Source: Micropterix aruncella (Eukaryota > Arthropoda > Insecta > Lepidoptera > Micropterigidae). Taken from it: DNA of 64,000 bases. The position numbers were made by a program, and so were the translations under genes. The DNA lies in assembly GCA_944548615.1 (NCBI GenBank), contig OX155950.1:34497610-34561609 (forward strand). Direction: 5' to 3'. Position 1 is the first letter of the stretch, and the number at the start of each line of letters is the position of its first letter. Shown piece after piece: positions 62,599 through 64,000 of this stretch. The notes under the pieces were generated by a model. It had not been told where the DNA came from, searched no databases, and was given only the letters and a program-made list of their open reading frames with translations.

Positions 62599-63130
62599 CT
62601 AGCTGACCCGGCGAACTTCTTACCGCCTAACAGTCAATGAATGTCGTGTTACAGATTAGCTGAACTTAATTTATGATTTTATGAAAGTAATACAATAAAT
62701 ACAAAATAAATATTAAGTTCAATACTTTATTAAGATAATAACACAAAAAGAAATATAAAATTTAAAAAATTTAAGTATATCAATCGCTTGTCACCAAGAC
62801 ATGATTGAATTAAACTATTTACATTTTGTGCAGCATGGGATGCACTCGGTTTAATTCTCTTCATTGAAGCACCTTGTGATATACGACATTTCTTCTTTTT
62901 TTTTATCAGGCGCAAGAACAAATAAAGCGGATAATTTTCCGACACGTGAACATGCCACGTATAACTGACCATGAGAAAAAAACACGGATTTACATTTTGT
63001 ATGGGGTTTTTTTTTATTTGTTCGTAAATTTTCCAATTTTTGTTTTTAATAGTTATTATGCTTTTCGGGACGGAGACAAATACAACAAATCAAAAACCAT
63101 GAAAATCGCTCCAGCTGTTCTCGAGTTATA
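62599..63130 (-). mobile_element. Helitron 3' end region, reverse strand
   Basis: On the minus strand the helicase end at 62851 is followed by ~250 nt and then GGCG...CGCC (hairpin), GGGTCAG, CTAG at 62602-62599 and T, the standard Helitron terminus. The right-hand limit is not defined, because the sequence runs into other repeat DNA and the TA microsatellite. Confidence 0.6.
62851..62985 (-). pseudogene. Helitron helicase C-terminus
   Basis: The minus-strand frame reads VFFSHGQLYVACSRVGKLSA, then LFVLAPDKKK, and ends at the stop at 62851-62853. SHGQLYVACSRV is motif VI of Pif1-like Helitron helicases, and the PD..K tail with its stop is normal for the protein's end. The upstream part of the frame (to 63036) is not helicase-like. 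The rest of the gene is absent, so this is a fragment only ~45 codons long. It corresponds to the FTHGHLYVACSRV piece of the + strand remnant at 5.8 kb. Confidence 0.85.
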
Positions 63131-63156
63131 AGTGTTCGAACAAACCCGACTTTGTT

Positions 63157-63866
<710 letters not shown>

Positions 63867-64000
63867 TATTTCAAAATATTGAATTTTTACATATTTTATG
63901 TTTCGTTCATTGTAAATAATCCATTTAGGTTAAAGGTAATCTTTCCAACTAATAGGAAAGAGCTGACTGCTTCCTTTCATTGATATGAGGGCATGTCACG

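Overview
The window is eukaryotic, intron-free repeat DNA from an insect-like genome. The repertoire of CR1/Daphne-, Jockey- and RTE-like LINE pieces, Helitron helicase debris, a Penelope-like element, a Ty3/gypsy-type LTR element and AT-rich unique DNA suggests an arthropod, and I lean to Lepidoptera (inference from repeat style). I found no intact host gene, tRNA, rRNA or CRISPR array. Every recognisable reading frame belongs to a mobile element, and all are broken.

Layout. Bases 1-10,590 hold dispersed-repeat copies: a 0.1 kb direct-repeat pair, an unclassified repeat interrupted by a 405 bp insertion with an 18 bp target duplication, a LINE 3' end, a Penelope-like GIY-YIG fragment whose two halves point in opposite directions, and a degenerate Helitron helicase ending in a candidate CTAG terminus. 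They also hold a 94 bp palindrome, a reverse-strand LINE tail and a small palindromic tandem repeat.

Bases 10,791-50,081 are one structure: five almost identical head-to-tail copies (about 7.48 kb each) of an LTR-retrotransposon unit, plus a sixth LTR, in the order LTR-int-LTR-int-LTR-int-LTR-int-LTR-int-LTR. The whole array is bracketed by the 4 bp duplication ATGT. Joining its two flanks rebuilds an uninterrupted copy of a roughly 600 bp tandem repeat that continues to the right (50,082-51,560). Each internal region keeps only the C-terminal end of a gypsy-type integrase, with a frameshift, so the unit is non-autonomous. The sixth LTR matches the others up to 49,735 and then switches abruptly to a different 346 bp tail that still ends in CATAACA at the ATGT duplication.

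Bases 51,561-64,000 return to mixed debris: a non-autonomous Helitron 3' end, a 5'-truncated reverse-strand LINE, a degraded Jockey-like LINE with YADG in place of YADD, and the inverted partner of the repeat at 1.2-2.4 kb. They end with a reverse-strand Helitron end, a (TA)n tract of about 240 bp and a foldback/MITE-like element inserted at its edge.

The genes do not work together as a pathway. What they record is successive insertions. The notable one is a recent local multiplication of a defective retroelement, most simply explained by LTR-LTR recombination (unequal exchange, or capture of a one-LTR circle or concatemer by a resident LTR). A collapsed or over-expanded assembly must be excluded with spanning long reads.
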